A program made the translations under genes and the position numbers. Below are positions 17,001 to 17,457 of a stretch of DNA of 17,457 bases, one piece after another. The notes below the pieces were generated by a model, which saw only the letters and a list, made by a program, of their open reading frames with translations, was not told the origin of the DNA and searched no databases. Positions within the stretch are counted from its first letter, which is position 1, and every line of letters begins with the position of its first letter. Source of the stretch: an uncultured Planctomycetaceae bacterium (GTDB lineage Bacteria > Planctomycetota > Phycisphaerae > UBA1845 > UTPLA1); NCBI GenBank assembly GCA_938008425.1, contig CALLKH010000265.1:1-17457 (forward strand). The letters run 5' to 3'.

Positions 17001-17457
17001 TCCCACTGTTACGATTTCTGCCACCCCGGGTGACACGGTCTGCGAAGGCGGCATCATCACGCTCGATGCCGGCGCGGGCTATTCGAGTTACCTGTGGTCG
17101 CCGGGTGGTGAGACCACGCAGACGATCGATGTGACGCAGGGCGGCGTGTACAGCGTCGCGGTCATCGACTCGAACGGCTGCCCGGGGTCGGATGACATCA
17201 CCGTGACCGTCAACGCGAATCCGGCGCCCGTGATCTCGGCGAGCCCGGCATCGACTGGCTGTGTCGGCGACACGATCACGCTGGATGCCGGCGCTGGTTA
17301 CTCAGGCTACCTGTGGTCTCCGGGCGGCGAGACGACCCAGACCATCGACGTGACCGCGAACGGCACCTACAGCGTGACGGTCGAGGATGGCAATGGCTGC
17401 CAGGGCTCCGACAGCATCGACGTGACGTTCTCGAGTCCGACGGTGACGATCGTCGCC
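14038..17457 (+). CDS. Large secreted repeat protein, 3'-truncated: cohesin-like domains interleaved with 73-residue Ig-like repeats
   Basis: The frame is open from TTG 14038 to the window edge (1140 codons, no stop). The signal peptide is about 27 residues (RVLALCLIAAAPGAVYG). Domain order: a cohesin-like domain (about 29-175) with DYLFAG and LLTGGVT, like the C-terminus of gene 1; a second cohesin-like domain (14575-15036) with PAGPFCVP, TEAVNGVQ and YDPAFLTL; Ig-like repeats R1-R4 (15037-15912); a third cohesin-like domain (15913-16353) closely related to the second; then R5-R9 and the start of R10. Each repeat carries C-x-G-x-x-(I/V)-(T/M)-LDAG, YLWSPGG, TYSV and NGC, that is, two Cys that could pair. 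Similar Ig-like repeats are common in surface proteins of Bacteroidota. A long extracellular scaffold or adhesin is the likely role; the C-terminus, which would show an anchor or dockerin, is missing. Confidence 0.88.
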   Translation, partial: MRSHHLMSLGRVLALCLIAAAPGAVYGQATISCQLPGADPAPGSIASCELFLTNAANVRSYQTRISIVRTSGTGTVSVACPGGVTVNDARGDYLFAGQPNDFPATNCAQLKASSSLLTGGVTVGATPAYLSSYALSISPDATAGSTFEISVLTVNGSNGSILANSSSQAIPFLVSSPCVLTIASPTLSFVAPAGPFCVPPPASFDVGLNVSSLTEAVNGVQVRFAYDPAFLTLVGATPGDGLGSPWDPAIESFFTDNSGNVSIGYVLFAGSAIGNARVATLHFQATTSPGTTGISFLPPNPPFDTKFTRAVDSTPIFPNTVDSGGIGLASLPVVTIQASPSDSGCEGDTITLDAGAGFTGYLWSPGGETTQSIDVTTSGTYSVVVTDSNGCMNGDSIDISFDPAPIVTILATPSDTGCAGDTITLDAGAGFASYLWTPGGEVTRMISVGAGGTYSVSVVDSNGCDGSDSIDVTIHANPVVNVEATPSATVCDGTTVTLDAGAGYASYIWSPGGETTQTIDVTVGGVYSVSVVDVNGCPGGDSIEVTVHANPVVTIVATPGDTVYVGETITLDAGAGFSGYLWSPGGETTQTIDVTTTGTYSVVVTDANGCQDSDSIDVTFISNPTLTVNAPAGPFCVPTDSFFDVTIDVSGLVDGVNGAQFVLDYDTAFLSLGSITPGDGQGSPWDAAAETFFEDINGHVSYALLIVAGQTSANATVATLHFSIVSAPGQTAITFPPPNPPFYSKLTRASDNSEIIPDAVDSGLITLAADLTITIVATPSETVCAGTTVTLDAGGGYAGYLWSPGGATTQTIEVTQSGSYSVQVQDGSGCQGSDTIDITVGDPTVTIVATPAATVCTGTAVMLDAGPGFSGYLWSPGGQTTQSINVISGGVYSVTVTDANGCQDTDSINVTVNPTPTVNIIATPGDTACTGSTITLDAGAGYSSYLWSPGGETTQTIDVTQGGTYSVIVTDSNNCVGNDSIDITINSNPTVTISATPGDTVCEGGIITLDAGAGYSSYLWSPGGETTQTIDVTQGGVYSVAVIDSNGCPGSDDITVTVNANPAPVISASPASTGCVGDTITLDAGAGYSGYLWSPGGETTQTIDVTANGTYSVTVEDGNGCQGSDSIDVTFSSPTVTIVA
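14575..16353 (+). repeat. Paired cohesin-like domains flanking four Ig-like repeats
   Basis: Two domains, at about 14575-15036 and 15913-16353, share PAGPFCVP, VNG(V/A)Q, YD(P/T)AFL(T/S)L, PGDG-GSPWD, FF-D-NG, VATLHF, PPPNPPF or PPNPPF, and a VDSG end. They resemble the N-terminal domain of the preceding gene. The assignment as cohesin-like rests on the strand pattern and the YD/FL motif and is not certain. Confidence 0.65.
15037..17457 (+). repeat. Array of Ig-like repeats with a 219-base period
   Basis: Repeat starts (at the VTI-type strand) are 15037, 15256, 15475, 15694 in the first block and 16354, 16570, 16789, 17008, 17227, 17443 in the second; the last is cut by the window edge. The spacing is 219 bases (73 codons), with two steps of 216. 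The first block ends exactly one period after R4, at 15913, where a cohesin-like domain begins. R7 and R8 share an identical 91-base stretch (16836-16926 and 17055-17145). Confidence 0.9.

Noticed and set aside
15037..17457. CRISPR-like periodicity
   Set aside because: The 219-base period is a multiple of three, lies in one open frame and encodes Ig-like domains; there are no short direct repeats with unique spacers.

Overview
The window is GC-rich bacterial DNA with five genes. All are on the + strand, separated by gaps of only 51 to 67 bases, so they look like one transcription unit. The first gene is cut by the left edge and the last by the right edge. Four of the five are large, secreted-looking mosaic proteins. 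The fifth is a small TPR protein with a probable signal peptide. There is no tRNA, rRNA, CRISPR array, transposase or phage gene.

Layout: (1) 1-3426, the 3' part of a protein with a beta-helix, Cys-rich knots, a DNRLRE-like domain, a dockerin-like pair and a cohesin-like domain. (2) 3483-4553, an exported TPR protein. (3) 4620-11747, a 2375-residue protein with a complete purple-acid-phosphatase-type metallophosphoesterase among Ig-like, lamin-tail, DNRLRE-like and CDDGN-type Cys-rich domains, ending in a dockerin-like/EF-hand module. (4) 11815-13986, a cohesin-like domain, three Ig-like domains (two identical in DNA) and the same C-terminal module as gene 3. (5) 14038 to the window end, a gene with a probable TTG start and no stop in the window, with cohesin-like domains interleaved with at least nine Ig-like repeats of about 73 residues.

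The dockerin-like helices of the VLCVLDGY / VMAVLDAY kind in gene 1, and the stock of DNRLRE, lamin-tail and Cys-rich CDDGN domains, suggest Planctomycetota (Phycisphaerae-like). Myxococcota is the main alternative, because the CDDGN repeat is abundant there. This is inference from domain style; no marker gene is present.

The most interesting point is that cohesin-like and dockerin-like modules recur and are re-sorted across neighbouring genes. One cohesin-like subtype is shared by gene 1 (C-terminus) and gene 5 (N-terminus). Another is shared by genes 4 and 5. A C-terminal module of roughly 280-300 residues is shared by genes 3 and 4. A plausible but unproven reading is a secreted or surface assembly in which a phosphatase-bearing protein and repeat-rich scaffolds dock to each other. 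The repeats also record duplications of different ages, from identical DNA to copies that differ almost only at synonymous sites.
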